Below are positions 6,833-15,772 of a stretch of DNA of 33,365 nt, piece after piece. Each line of letters begins with the position of its first letter. Position 1 is the stretch's first letter. The stretch spans positions 1-33,365 of the forward strand of contig JACSRP010000160.1 in the NCBI GenBank assembly GCA_014879665.1, read 5' to 3'. The stretch is from Anaerolineae bacterium (GTDB taxonomy: Bacteria; Chloroflexota; Anaerolineae; Aggregatilineales; Phototrophicaceae). Under the pieces are notes generated by a model, which saw only the letters and a program-made list of their open reading frames with translations, did not search any database and was not told the origin of the DNA. Made by a program: the position numbers and the translations under genes.

Positions 6833-9256
6833 TTACACGGGTGCAGAGGAATTGTGTGGATTGAAGCGGCTTGACTGATTTTTGTCGGCGGGCTGATCGG
6901 TGGCGGACATGGGCAAATAAAAAGAAAAGGTTGTCCCACTGCCCTGTTCGCTTTTCACCTCAATTTTTCCGCCGTGCAGCTCAATGATCTCTTTGCTGAT
7001 CGGCAGGCCTAGCCCGGTTCCCTCAATCTTGCTTTGCACGCGGTAGAATGGCTGAAAGAGGTAGGGCAAATGCTCTTGAGCGATGCCGATTCCGGTGTCT
7101 TGCACTTCTACAACGGAGTATTCCTGCCCATGGCTGTTGAGGGTAAATGAGCGAACGATAATTTTTCCTTCGGGCGGCGTATAGTTAATGGCGTTGGTGA
7201 CGAGATTGGTGATGACTTGAATGATACGATCTCCATCCACTTCGACCAGAATCGGTTTGTCAGGAAGATCCGTTACGAGGGACTGCCGCTTGCGGTCTGC
7301 TTCGGGTATCTGGACGGTCACGCTGCGCTTGATGAGCAGTTGTAAGGGGACGGGATGCTTGTCGAGATGAATCATGCCGCGCTCGAAACGGGTCACATCC
7401 AACAGCCCTTCGACCAGCCCGCGCATGCGGTCGGTGACATCATCAAGCACGGATAAATGCTGCTCAAGGCGTTCGGGCTGTTTACGCAGCAAATATAGGC
7501 GGGTTTTGAGATTGGTGATCGGGGTGCGCAGTTCGTGGCTGGCATAGGCAACAAAACGGGTTCTTTGTGCTTGAAGTTCCTGCTCGCGGCTGATATCGCG
7601 GATGACGGATACCGCGCCGGCTAGCGATCCATTCGGGTGCTTGACGGCGGAAACATTGATCACGGCGTCCAAAATTGAGCCATTTTTGTGCTTAAACTTA
7701 ACCTCACTGTAAAACTTGCCTTCGCGCTGCAAGGTTTGCAGCAGCGCCTGCAGGCGATAGGTATAGCCTTCATGAGACATGCCCAGCGGGCGCATCAACT
7801 CTTCCTGTTCCGCCAATTCTTCGGTGCTAAAGCCTAGAAGGTCGTTTAACGCAAGGTTGGTGTAGCGAATATTCACATCATCGCCAGTAAATTCGGCGTA
7901 GATTACCCCTTCGACCATCGCATCGAGGATACTCTGAAGCTGTGCGCGGCCATTCACCAACTCGGCGGTACGCTCGGCTACGCGGGCTTCAAGCTGCGCC
8001 GCCTGCTCGCGCAAATTGTCATAAAGGCGGGCGTTGCGCAGCGCCACCGCCGTTGAAACGGCGAACGCCTGCAAACGCTCTACATCGAGATTGGTGAAAG
8101 CGTTGGTTGAGGCGCTGTCTACAATTAGGAAGCCAAACAGCGTTTGCCCGTCAAAGATTGGCGTGCCGAGAAATGAGCCAATCCAATAAGGCGTGACCTT
8201 ATCAACCCACCCCTCAAAATTCCGCACATCGGGAATGTTGAGGGGGCGGCGGGTTTTGATCATCTCCTGTAAATTACTGGTTTCCGAAATCTTAAAGCGG
8301 GTGTTCAAGATTTGTTCGTCGCTGGCATAGGCTTTATAACCCCGCAGCCGTACGACGTAGGCGGTATCCTCTTCAATCAGCATTACATTGGCCGCGTCGG
8401 GGTGTACGATTTTATAGACTTCGTCCAGAATCTGGTCGAGGACTTCTTCCAACTCCAGCGATTGGGCTACTGCGGCGGCAGTATTTCGCAGCGCCTGAGC
8501 CAGACGGCGCTGTTCTTCGGCGTCCTGCTCGGCGCGCAAGCGGTTGCTGTTGTCAAAGACCGTAGTATGCAGCAGGCTTACGCCGTCAATTTCAACGCGA
8601 TCATTGAATAGATTCACGGCTCGCAGCATGCCAGAAGCCAACTGCTGGCGGTAATTCAGGGCGGCGCTTGCTTCTGAAGAGATTGGCTCGTCACCGGTCA
8701 CTGTCAAATCAAACAGGTGTTTCTGCTGAAGCGCTTCCAGCGGGTATCCGTAAAACTCAACGGCGGCAATATTGGCATCTGTGATCAGCCCTGATACCGG
8801 ATCAACCAGCAGCTGCGGCACACGGCCACGGGTGAAGGTTTGCGTCCAGCGATATTCGCTGCGGGCTAAATCGCGCTGTGCGGCCTGCCGATCCAGCATA
8901 TGCGCGACACGCCGCATCAAGGCCGCGGCAATTACGGGCTGCGCGGCATAGTCATCGGCGCCGGCATTTAATGCCTGTTCGACAGCCTGATCATTTTCAG
9001 GGATCAGCGCCAATATGGGTAGATTTTCCTGTTGGGGAAAGGCGCGTAAATGGGCGATAAATTCGCGGGCGGGGATGTCTATTTGCGCGAGGGCGAGAAG
9101 TGCCAGATCAATGCCTTCGCCAGCCGCGTCTACTGCTGATGCTGAAGGGAAGTCGGCCACTATCATGCCACCCGCTTCAAGAAGACGGGCGAGATGCTGC
9201 CGTTCTGCAGACACGGGGACAACCAGTAAAATTTTGGCCGGACGGTTTAAAGGCAT
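6833..9256 (-). CDS. Hybrid sensor histidine kinase: pseudo-receiver, PAS, GAF, PAS, HisKA, HATPase_c
   Basis: A soluble two-component sensor kinase of 807 residues without membrane segments. Order: receiver-like domain (8-120), PAS (about 133-235), GAF (255-410), short coiled coil (412-435), PAS (440-560), HisKA with SHELRTP (phospho-acceptor His574), then HATPase_c with N-box NLVTNAINY (684-692), G1 DTGIGI (720-725) and G2 GTGLGLP (747-753). The receiver-like domain lacks the chemistry: the phospho-acceptor Asp position reads LLALAQ (Ala55), the N-terminal acidic pair is absent, and the usual Lys-Pro is Gln-Pro (106-107). It is therefore probably a structural or ligand-sensing pseudo-receiver. 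No response regulator gene is next to it, so the partner is elsewhere. It is convergent with the USP-GT81 gene. The ATG has only a weak GGCGGG binding site. Confidence 0.92.
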   Translation of the reverse strand: MPLNRPAKILLVVPVSAERQHLARLLEAGGMIVADFPSASAVDAAGEGIDLALLALAQIDIPAREFIAHLRAFPQQENLPILALIPENDQAVEQALNAGADDYAAQPVIAAALMRRVAHMLDRQAAQRDLARSEYRWTQTFTRGRVPQLLVDPVSGLITDANIAAVEFYGYPLEALQQKHLFDLTVTGDEPISSEASAALNYRQQLASGMLRAVNLFNDRVEIDGVSLLHTTVFDNSNRLRAEQDAEEQRRLAQALRNTAAAVAQSLELEEVLDQILDEVYKIVHPDAANVMLIEEDTAYVVRLRGYKAYASDEQILNTRFKISETSNLQEMIKTRRPLNIPDVRNFEGWVDKVTPYWIGSFLGTPIFDGQTLFGFLIVDSASTNAFTNLDVERLQAFAVSTAVALRNARLYDNLREQAAQLEARVAERTAELVNGRAQLQSILDAMVEGVIYAEFTGDDVNIRYTNLALNDLLGFSTEELAEQEELMRPLGMSHEGYTYRLQALLQTLQREGKFYSEVKFKHKNGSILDAVINVSAVKHPNGSLAGAVSVIRDISREQELQAQRTRFVAYASHELRTPITNLKTRLYLLRKQPERLEQHLSVLDDVTDRMRGLVEGLLDVTRFERGMIHLDKHPVPLQLLIKRSVTVQIPEADRKRQSLVTDLPDKPILVEVDGDRIIQVITNLVTNAINYTPPEGKIIVRSFTLNSHGQEYSVVEVQDTGIGIAQEHLPYLFQPFYRVQSKIEGTGLGLPISKEIIELHGGKIEVKSEQGSGTTFSFYLPMSATDQPADKNQSSRFNPHNSSAPV

Positions 9257-9358
9257 TGCAACCCGCCGTAAGTTCTAAAAAATTTATATCTCTCAGATTA
9301 TCACGGTAATGCCACGTCAGGGCAATAATATAGTGTTGAGAGATTCGGGGGAGAGAAA

Positions 9359-9392
9359 GGGCGCACAGATGAGCGCGCCCTACAAGCCTCTT
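9359..9392 (+). repeat. Palindromic intergenic repeat, copy 1
   Basis: GGGCGC, a short spacer, then GCGCGCCCTACAAGCC. It is a degenerate member of the family of short palindromes ending in CCTACAA that recurs between genes in this window. It lies 3' of the aminotransferase gene and 5' of the histidine kinase gene. Confidence 0.6.
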
Positions 9393-9412
9393 TTATAGAG
9401 ATAGGCGCGCCT

Positions 9413-10573
9413 TTAGCCGTAGGTTTGCATGAATTTGGCGATGCGCTCCAGCGCCAGCAGGATATTTTCGGTGCTGTTGGCGTAGCTGGCGCGGGCAAAA
9501 CCAGAACCGCTGCGGCCAAAGGCGCTGCCCGGAACCATGACCACCCGCGCTTCCATGAGCAGACGCTCGCAAAATTCTTCATCGCTCATACCGGTGGCGG
9601 CAACCGAGGGGAAGGCATAGAACGCGCCGCGCGGCTCAAAGCAGGTTAGGCCAAGCTGATTGAAGCCATCTACGATCAGGCGGCGGCGGCTGTCGTACTG
9701 CTGGCGCATGTATTCCACCACTTCATCGCCGTTGTACAACGCTTCCAGCGCGGCGGCCTGCCCCATCGTGGGCGCAGACATGATCAAATACTGGTGCAGC
9801 TTACGCATCGCCTCCAGCAGTTCGTTGGGGGCCATGACATAGCCGATACGCCAGCCGGTCATGGCAAAGCTTTTGCTCATGCCGCTCATGATGATGGTGC
9901 GCTCGCGCATATTCGGCAGCGAGGCGAAATTAACGTGTTCAGCGCCGTAGACCAGCCGTTCGTAAATTTCGTCGCTCAATACCAGCAGATCGTGCTTTTC
10001 AGCTACGGCGGCGATGCCAAGCATGTAATCGCGGCTGAGCACAACGCCGGTGGGATTGTTGGGATAGTTGATGAGGATGGCTTTGGTGCGCGGGGTCACG
10101 GCGGCTTCCAGCGCTGCCCCGGTGACCTGAAAACCGGTGTCAACAGAAGTGTCTACGATAACCGGCACGCCGCCCGCCATCTCGACGGCGGCGGCATTGG
10201 CGACGAAACAGGGCTGAACGACCAGGACTTCATCGCCGGGGTTGAGGATGGCTTTGAGGGCAAGCCAGAGTGCTTCGCTGACGCCAACGGTCACCAGTAT
10301 TTCGCGTTCGGGATCGTATACCATGCCGTAGAGACGCTTCACGTAATCAGAAATGGCGCGGCGCAGTTCCAGCGTGCCAGAGTTCGAGGTATAGGAGGTA
10401 TTCCCGGCCAGCGTGGACTCGATGCCTTTTTGCATGATGCGTTCGGGCGTCACAAAGTTCGGCTCGCCGATGCCCAGCGTGACTACGTCGTCCATGGTGG
10501 CGGCGATGTCGAAGTAACGGCGAATACCAGACGGTTTAAGGTTTTGCACACTCTCTGAGACGAACGACCTCAT
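9413..10573 (-). CDS. Class I/II PLP-dependent aminotransferase
   Basis: A cytosolic fold-type I aminotransferase of 386 residues. It moves an amino group between an amino acid and a 2-oxo acid using pyridoxal phosphate. Family landmarks are IGEPNFVTP near the N-terminus, GVSEALWLAL, NYPNNPTG (substrate/cofactor Asn), LSDEIYERL (Asp that binds the pyridine nitrogen), and SGMSKSFAMTGWRIGY, whose SK lysine (residue 234 in this numbering) forms the Schiff base. It resembles the aspartate / PatA-like group, but substrate cannot be read from sequence. The start is placed at the ATG with AGGA 8 bases upstream; two in-frame upstream starts would add 3 or 14 residues of unconvincing sequence. It appears to be a single-gene unit between the kinase gene and the divergent small membrane protein gene. 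Confidence 0.92.
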   Translation of the reverse strand: MRSFVSESVQNLKPSGIRRYFDIAATMDDVVTLGIGEPNFVTPERIMQKGIESTLAGNTSYTSNSGTLELRRAISDYVKRLYGMVYDPEREILVTVGVSEALWLALKAILNPGDEVLVVQPCFVANAAAVEMAGGVPVIVDTSVDTGFQVTGAALEAAVTPRTKAILINYPNNPTGVVLSRDYMLGIAAVAEKHDLLVLSDEIYERLVYGAEHVNFASLPNMRERTIIMSGMSKSFAMTGWRIGYVMAPNELLEAMRKLHQYLIMSAPTMGQAAALEALYNGDEVVEYMRQQYDSRRRLIVDGFNQLGLTCFEPRGAFYAFPSVAATGMSDEEFCERLLMEARVVMVPGSAFGRSGSGFARASYANSTENILLALERIAKFMQTYG

Positions 10574-10753
10574 GGTAAGCATCCTGAGTCTATGATAGAC
10601 GGGCAGTTTGCCCATTATGCTGAAAAGGCGGGAAAATCTCTAGGGGGTGGGTGAAAAGGGCGGATGGGCGGGGTGGGGAAATTTCAGAGAGCCAACCTGA
10701 TCTCGAACTTTTGAGCTAGAATAAGCATATGGGACGGTGAGCGAGAGACAGTT

Positions 10754-11308
10754 GTGGACGGTATACAAGTTCAGGATGCGGGGCTTCTGGTCGTATTTGG
10801 CGTGTGCGGCCTGTGTATCGTGACGCTGGGGGTGCTGGCGGCGATCTTCTTCGTATTTGCGCGTTTTGCGGGAAAAGACATCACCTCGTTTTTCGCGGAA
10901 CTGCTGCGCGGCGAGAGCCAGGCAAGCAAGACGCCGCCGCCGATGCCAGCGGCCAAACCGAATTTCAAAGCGACCAGCGCCCCGGCGGATTTTGATGTGC
11001 TGGTCAATCAGAAGATGATGCAGCGGGGGCAGCCGGCTGCTTACAGCGCGCAAACCTCGCCGCCCAACCAGCCACCGGCCAACGCGCCGCCATCATCATT
11101 CAGCGGCTATCCCGCGCCGGGCGGAAGCGCCACAGCGCCGACACGTTCAGCGCCGTCTAAACTTGACCCGATGGCGAAGCCGGTTTTCGATGAACCGGAT
11201 GACCCGTTCTCGCAGTCTTACCCGCAGTCGCCGGGGGTGCCGCCGCATCCGGGAAATGCCGGAGCCGGGGATATATTCGGTGACATAGGCGACGATATAG
11301 GGTTTTGA
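10754..11308 (+). CDS. Small membrane-anchored proline-rich hypothetical protein
   Basis: A protein of 184 residues that I do not recognise. One strong membrane segment spans about residues 9-32 (LLVVFGVCGLCIVTLGVLAA onward). The rest is rich in Pro, Ala, Ser and Gly with low complexity (PPPMPAAKPN, PPNQPPANAPPSS), ending in an acidic, Gly/Asp-rich tail (DIFGDIGDDIGF). This is a single-pass anchor with a disordered tail. The start is a GTG preceded by GAGAGACA, which is acceptable but not strong. Divergent from the aminotransferase gene and convergent with the DsbA-like gene. The conserved-looking short acidic terminus may be a docking peptide, but this is speculation. Confidence 0.72.
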   Translation: MDGIQVQDAGLLVVFGVCGLCIVTLGVLAAIFFVFARFAGKDITSFFAELLRGESQASKTPPPMPAAKPNFKATSAPADFDVLVNQKMMQRGQPAAYSAQTSPPNQPPANAPPSSFSGYPAPGGSATAPTRSAPSKLDPMAKPVFDEPDDPFSQSYPQSPGVPPHPGNAGAGDIFGDIGDDIGF

Positions 11309-11368
11309 GCCACGATCAGACGTGGGGCGGGAATGGGCGAACGAATATAAAAGAGCGCAGCACGTGAA

Positions 11369-11392
11369 GGGCGCAGCGTGCTGCGCCCCTAC
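11369..11392 (+). repeat. Palindromic intergenic repeat, copy 2
   Basis: A perfect 9-bp stem, GGGCGCAGC-GT-GCTGCGCCC, followed by CTAC. It sits between two convergent genes. A copy identical over all 24 bases occurs at 28167. It could act as a bidirectional terminator. Confidence 0.8.
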
Positions 11393-11401
11393 GGGGTTTG
11401 T

Positions 11402-12253
11402 TTATGAGGTGGAGGTTTCGCTGGTGGCCAGGCTTGCCAACTCTTGATCAATGGCATTGATGAAGGCATCAATCGGCTGTGCGCCAATCAGGATGCGCCC
11501 GTTGATGAAGAAGGTGGGCGTGCCGGTCATGGGCGTGGATGATCCGTCCTCATAATCGGCCATCACTTCCTGCAAATGCACCTGATCGTCGAGGCAGGTG
11601 GTGAAGGTTTCCAGATCAAGCTCAAGATCGGCAGCGTATTCGATGAATCTTTCGCGGGTCAGCACTTGATCCACGTATATGCGGTCATGGAAAGGCCAGA
11701 AGGCGCCCTGATCATCGGCACATTCAGCGGCCAGCGCCGCGGTGAGCGAATCAGGTGAGAGGATGGGATAATCGCGGTAGACGAAACGAATTTGCCCCTC
11801 GTAGCGTTCCAGCAGCGGGGTCAGGGTCTGTTCATGAAAGCGCTTGCAATAGCCGCAGCGGAAATCGGCAAACTCGATCATGACGATGGGCGCGTCTTCG
11901 GGGCCAATGGCCGGATTACCGGCAGGCTGGATGTCATAGCGGGTGTTCGGGTCAAGCGTTGGCCTTGGCGTGGGGCCTGCGGCAACGCTGGTGGGCACCG
12001 AGGCGGCGAAGGTGGAGACCGCCGCGCTGAGCAGGGCTTCATTTTCGGCTTGATTGTTTGCGGAAAACCGGTCATAGCCGAGAAAGCCAACCAGCAGACC
12101 GATGACGAAGAAAGACAGGCCGATCAACACGTAGTTGACGGTTGACCGCTTGATGTGAACCAACTCATCTTCAACAGAATAATCTTGTGGGGGCGCCTCA
12201 TTTTCCGGGGGGGTGATGGGCGCTGTGGGTGTACCGGTCAACGTAGAATCCAT
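11402..12253 (-). CDS. Membrane-anchored DsbA-like thiol:disulfide oxidoreductase
   Basis: An extracytoplasmic thioredoxin-fold protein tethered by one N-terminal membrane helix (about residues 40-60, VLIGLSFFVIGLLVGFLGY). A Pro/Thr-rich linker follows, then the DsbA-like domain (about 110-275) beginning GPEDAPIVMIEFADFRCGYC. The redox-active pair is CGYC (133-136) and the cis-proline region is TGTPTFFING, both typical of DsbA/BdbD-like proteins that form or shuffle disulfides in exported proteins. One further Cys pair (AAEC, TTCL) may form a structural disulfide. The ATG start is preferred over a TTG six codons upstream because neither has a good binding site and the extra residues add nothing. 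No DsbB/VKOR partner is adjacent. Confidence 0.9.
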   Translation of the reverse strand: MDSTLTGTPTAPITPPENEAPPQDYSVEDELVHIKRSTVNYVLIGLSFFVIGLLVGFLGYDRFSANNQAENEALLSAAVSTFAASVPTSVAAGPTPRPTLDPNTRYDIQPAGNPAIGPEDAPIVMIEFADFRCGYCKRFHEQTLTPLLERYEGQIRFVYRDYPILSPDSLTAALAAECADDQGAFWPFHDRIYVDQVLTRERFIEYAADLELDLETFTTCLDDQVHLQEVMADYEDGSSTPMTGTPTFFINGRILIGAQPIDAFINAIDQELASLATSETSTS

Positions 12254-12398
12254 TTCATAACTGAACAACAACGTGAGCTGATCATACCATATTCACCCGA
12301 ACATTTTCTGAGTTTTCAGATAGAGTTTTGGGGGCGGGAAAGCGTGGATGTTCGCGGGGTTGAAGTGAAGAAATCCCCGTTTTACGCGGATGCCCGAT

Positions 12399-12417
12399 GG
12401 GGGCGCCCCTACAAGCC
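12399..12417 (+). repeat. Palindromic intergenic repeat, copy 3
   Basis: A GGGCGCCC self-complementary core followed by CTACAAGCC. It lies in the 250-base divergent gap between the DsbA-like and RsgA genes. Apart from this repeat and a TAGAAT box overlapping the RsgA start region, I see nothing else in the gap. Confidence 0.6.
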
Positions 12418-12507
12418 TGTTTTTACGCTGGTGAGGGGTGAAGAGCATAAACGAAAGGTTAGTAATCTATAAGAGCCTAAGTTCTGGGCGCGGGGAATTC
12501 GTGTAGA

Positions 12508-13491
12508 ATGAAGATTACGTCTATTACAAGCGTGGGGTGTTTGCCTTTGTCAAATTTGCTGGACGGCCTGATCGTGAAGGATCAAAGTGGTTTCTTTGTC
12601 GTGGAAACCGCCGATGGCGCGCGCTATACCTGCCGCCTGCGAGGGCGCTTGATGGAAGAAGCTCAAAGCAGCGATATTGCTGCCATCGGGGATCGTGTTC
12701 GTTTCAGCCTGAATGATGATGGCACCGGCTCAATTGAAGAAATTGAGGAACGCAGCAGCGTGGTTTCGCGGGCGCTGCGAACCGCGGGGGTTCGCGGGGC
12801 AGGCTCGCCGGAACGCGAGGCGGTGATCATCGCTAACGCGGATCAGGCGCTGTTGGTGTTTGCGGCGGCGCAGCCAGACCCCAACCCGCGCATGATTGAC
12901 CGCTTCATCGTGATGGGCGAAAAGGGGGGCCTCGATATTTTCCTTGTGATTAATAAAACTGATCTTGAAAAAAAGCATGATGCACACGGGCTGATGGCGG
13001 TTTACGAGCGCATTGGCTATAGAGTGTTGTATACCAGCGCCGTTGAGGGCGAGGGGTTGGATACGCTGCGAGACTGCCTGCGCGATAAAATTTCGGTATT
13101 CACGGGGCCATCAGGCGTGGGGAAAACCAGCCTGCTGAACCGGGTGCAGGAAGGGCTTGGGCGGGCGGTCAAGGGAGTCAGCCGCTATCATTTAGAAGGG
13201 CAGCACACGACTCGCGACAGCGAACTGGTCAAACTGGCATTTGGCGGCTATCTGGCGGATACGCCGGGAATGCGCAACCTGAGCATCTGGGATGTGGAGC
13301 CGGAAGAACTGGATGGCTATTTCCGCGAGATAGCGGCAATCGTGCAAGACTGCCGTTTTGCCGATTGTATGCACCGCAGCGAGCCGGGCTGCGCAGTACG
13401 CGCGGCGGTGGAAGCTGGCGAAATTGCCAGATCACGTTATAACAGCTATCTGGCGCTGCGAGAGGAAATCGAAGCAGCATACGCTCTGTAG
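12508..13491 (+). CDS. rsgA: Ribosome small-subunit-dependent GTPase RsgA (YjeQ)
   Basis: A circularly permuted GTPase that assists late maturation of the 30S ribosomal subunit. An N-terminal OB-fold is followed by the G motifs in permuted order: NKTD (149-152), GPSGVGKT (200-207), DTPG (251-254). A C-terminal zinc site reads Cys282-x4-Cys287-x-His289-x5-Cys295. All signature residues are present and the length is normal. Start is uncertain: the ATG used here overlaps a TAGAAT box, whereas a TTG at 12547 has GGGGTG about 7 bases upstream and yields MSNLLDGLIVK, which matches where the family normally begins. The next gene, a Ser/Thr kinase, has its ribosome binding site overlapping this stop codon, so the two are probably co-translated. 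YjeQ-type GTPases are known near PP2C/PrkC kinase genes in Firmicutes. Confidence 0.95.
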   Translation: MKITSITSVGCLPLSNLLDGLIVKDQSGFFVVETADGARYTCRLRGRLMEEAQSSDIAAIGDRVRFSLNDDGTGSIEEIEERSSVVSRALRTAGVRGAGSPEREAVIIANADQALLVFAAAQPDPNPRMIDRFIVMGEKGGLDIFLVINKTDLEKKHDAHGLMAVYERIGYRVLYTSAVEGEGLDTLRDCLRDKISVFTGPSGVGKTSLLNRVQEGLGRAVKGVSRYHLEGQHTTRDSELVKLAFGGYLADTPGMRNLSIWDVEPEELDGYFREIAAIVQDCRFADCMHRSEPGCAVRAAVEAGEIARSRYNSYLALREEIEAAYAL

Positions 13492-13502
13492 AGGAGATGC
13501 CA

Positions 13503-15707
13503 TTGTCTACATCGCTGGTCGGGCGTAAGCTCGGCAAATACATGATCGTTGAAATGGTTGGCAGAGGCGGCATGGCGACGGTTTATAAGGGCTTGCAGCC
13601 CGAAGTAGATCGTTTTGTCGCCATCAAGGTCCTGCCGCCGCATCCCGGACAGGACAGCGCCAACATCGAGCGTTTTCGCCAGGAAGCGCGCACTATTGCC
13701 CGCTTGCAGCACCCGCATATTGTGCCACTGTACGATTACGGCAGTGAAGGCGACATTTTATTTCTGATCACGCCATTCATTGACGGCGGCACGCTGAATG
13801 AGCGCATCCGCCGCGGCGCTTTGCAGGCCGGGGAAGTGGAGCGGCTGATCACGCAAATTGCCGGGGCGCTGGATTATGCGCACCGGCAGGGCGTGGTGCA
13901 TCGGGATATCAAGCCGGATAATATTCTGATTGACCGCGAAGGCCACGCGCTGCTAGGCGATTTTGGCATCGCTAAAATGCTGGAAACCACGACGCCGGGC
14001 ATCACCGGCACGGGGGGATTGATCGGCACACCCGCCTATATGTCGCCGGAACAGGCGCAGGGATTACCTGTAGACGGGCGCTCGGATATTTATTCGTTAG
14101 GCGTGGTGGTCTTTGAAATGCTGACGGGCAGACAGCCTTATCGCGATGAAACGGCGATGCAGGTGGTCATGAAGCATATCAACGCGCCGCCGCCTGCTTT
14201 GAGCGAAGCCGTTGAAAACGCTTCACCAGAGATGGATGAAGTGCTGCGGACGGCGATGGCGAAAAAGTCAGACAGCCGTTATGAAACTGCGGCGGATTTT
14301 GTGGCGGCTTTTCATGCCGCCGCGGATGGACACGAACCGCTAAAGACGATTGCGCTTAGCCCCGAACAGGCGGCAGTGGTCATGGCTTCCAAAAGCACGC
14401 CCTCGCCCAAACCCACCGCGGCGCTGCCGGGAACAGTAGACAGCGGATCGCCGTTCCCCCAAACTTCAACGCCGACACCTTCACAGACGATTGTGGTGAA
14501 GCAGGGCGGGCTAAGCAACCCGCTGGTGCTGCTCGGGGGCTTTGCGATCATTGCGGTGCTGGTGGTGGTGGTCACGCAGATTCTGAGCCAGCCTCAAAGC
14601 AATATAACGGGGACACCGGCGGCTGCGGCCAGCATTCAGGCAGGGGTGACGGCCACGCTGCCATCGCCTACCGCCCGCGCCACCGCCCGGCCTTCTTCGG
14701 GCAACGCCTTTTTCAGCAGCAGCAACGCGCCGGGCGACAGCGTGAATTTACGGGTGGACAGCCTTCCCGCGCCGGGAGAGAATCAGCGGTTGATGGCATG
14801 GCTGGTCAATTCAGAAACCGGCGCTACGACTTCTCTGGGCACACTTTCCCGCGATCCGCTGGGCAGCGCCCTGCTGACTCACACCGATGCAGACGGCGTA
14901 TTTTTGCCGGGCGCGTTCAACGTCATTTTAGTGACGATGGAAGATAGGCAAAGCACCCTGCCAGAAGGACAGATCGTTTACAGCGGCCATGTGCCGGAAC
15001 AGGTGAACAGCGCGCTGGAGGCATTGTTGATCAATGCATCTATTCCGGCAGGCGACGACAAACCGGCCTATGAGGGAAGCCTTCTCAGCGGGCTGCTGGC
15101 TGAAGCGCAGATCGCGCGGAATCATGCTGGACTGGCCGCGGGGGCCTCTTCTGCCGGGTCAATGCACACGCATAACGAACATACGATCAACATTTTGAAC
15201 GGCACGAATGTAGACTATAACGACAGCGGCAGCGGCGACAATCCAGGGCGCGGCTATGGGCTGGCTTTCTTCCTTGACCGGATTAACGCGGCGCTGAACG
15301 AGGCGATCACCGCGCCGGATGCGGATTCTATGCTTCAGGGGCAAATTGAGCTGATCCGCGTGTGCATCAATAACGCGACTCTGTGGTGGGATCAGGTGAT
15401 CGATCTGGAGATGCAATTTCTAAGGGCGGAGTCGCTGGATGGCCTGCAAGCCGATCTTGCGCTTTCTACGGAGCTTGCCAATTTTCTCGTTTCTGGCAAC
15501 GATCTGAACGACAGCGGGGTCATTGAACCATTTGAGGGCGAATGCGGCCTAGAGCAGATTGCCGAATACGGGATCGCGGTGGGCAATATGGCGCTGCGTA
15601 ATGAAGCGATCACTTTGCCGGAGCTGGCGCTTGCGGAAATGGGCGAGGCGGAGGTGGTGGCGACGACTGCCCCACCAGCGCCCTACAATCCCGGCACCGG
15701 GAATTGA
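13503..15707 (+). CDS. Transmembrane Ser/Thr protein kinase with unusual ectodomain
   Basis: A Hanks-type (PknB-like) receptor kinase of about 734 residues. In numbering from the ATG at 13497, the kinase domain (14-275) shows VGRGGMATVYKG, VAIK (Lys44), HRDIKPDN (Asp137), GDFG (Asp155) and GTPAYMSPEQ, so it should be active. A Pro/Thr linker leads to one membrane helix (342-363). The outside part has no PASTA repeats. It has a beta-rich stretch (400-500) with ENQRLMAWLVNSETGATTSLGTL, resembling anti-sigma-K/RskA-like folds, then a helical domain with HTHNEH (557-562) and DYNDSGSGD (573-581), candidate metal ligands. The TTG start is chosen because GAGGAG lies 6 bases before it; the ATG two codons upstream abuts that site. 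It is followed by a WD40 lipoprotein gene that may share its compartment. Confidence 0.93.
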   Translation: MSTSLVGRKLGKYMIVEMVGRGGMATVYKGLQPEVDRFVAIKVLPPHPGQDSANIERFRQEARTIARLQHPHIVPLYDYGSEGDILFLITPFIDGGTLNERIRRGALQAGEVERLITQIAGALDYAHRQGVVHRDIKPDNILIDREGHALLGDFGIAKMLETTTPGITGTGGLIGTPAYMSPEQAQGLPVDGRSDIYSLGVVVFEMLTGRQPYRDETAMQVVMKHINAPPPALSEAVENASPEMDEVLRTAMAKKSDSRYETAADFVAAFHAAADGHEPLKTIALSPEQAAVVMASKSTPSPKPTAALPGTVDSGSPFPQTSTPTPSQTIVVKQGGLSNPLVLLGGFAIIAVLVVVVTQILSQPQSNITGTPAAAASIQAGVTATLPSPTARATARPSSGNAFFSSSNAPGDSVNLRVDSLPAPGENQRLMAWLVNSETGATTSLGTLSRDPLGSALLTHTDADGVFLPGAFNVILVTMEDRQSTLPEGQIVYSGHVPEQVNSALEALLINASIPAGDDKPAYEGSLLSGLLAEAQIARNHAGLAAGASSAGSMHTHNEHTINILNGTNVDYNDSGSGDNPGRGYGLAFFLDRINAALNEAITAPDADSMLQGQIELIRVCINNATLWWDQVIDLEMQFLRAESLDGLQADLALSTELANFLVSGNDLNDSGVIEPFEGECGLEQIAEYGIAVGNMALRNEAITLPELALAEMGEAEVVATTAPPAPYNPGTGN

Positions 15708-15772
15708 GGGTTTGAACCGCCAAGGGGAAGCATTGCTGGAGGCTGAAGCCAACCGGCTCATAGGTGTGTTTA

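Noticed and set aside
9794..10558. 254-codon frame on the + strand
   Set aside because: It is wholly antisense to the aminotransferase gene, whose motifs are complete, and its composition (many Gly, His, Asp, Val) is typical of a shadow frame.
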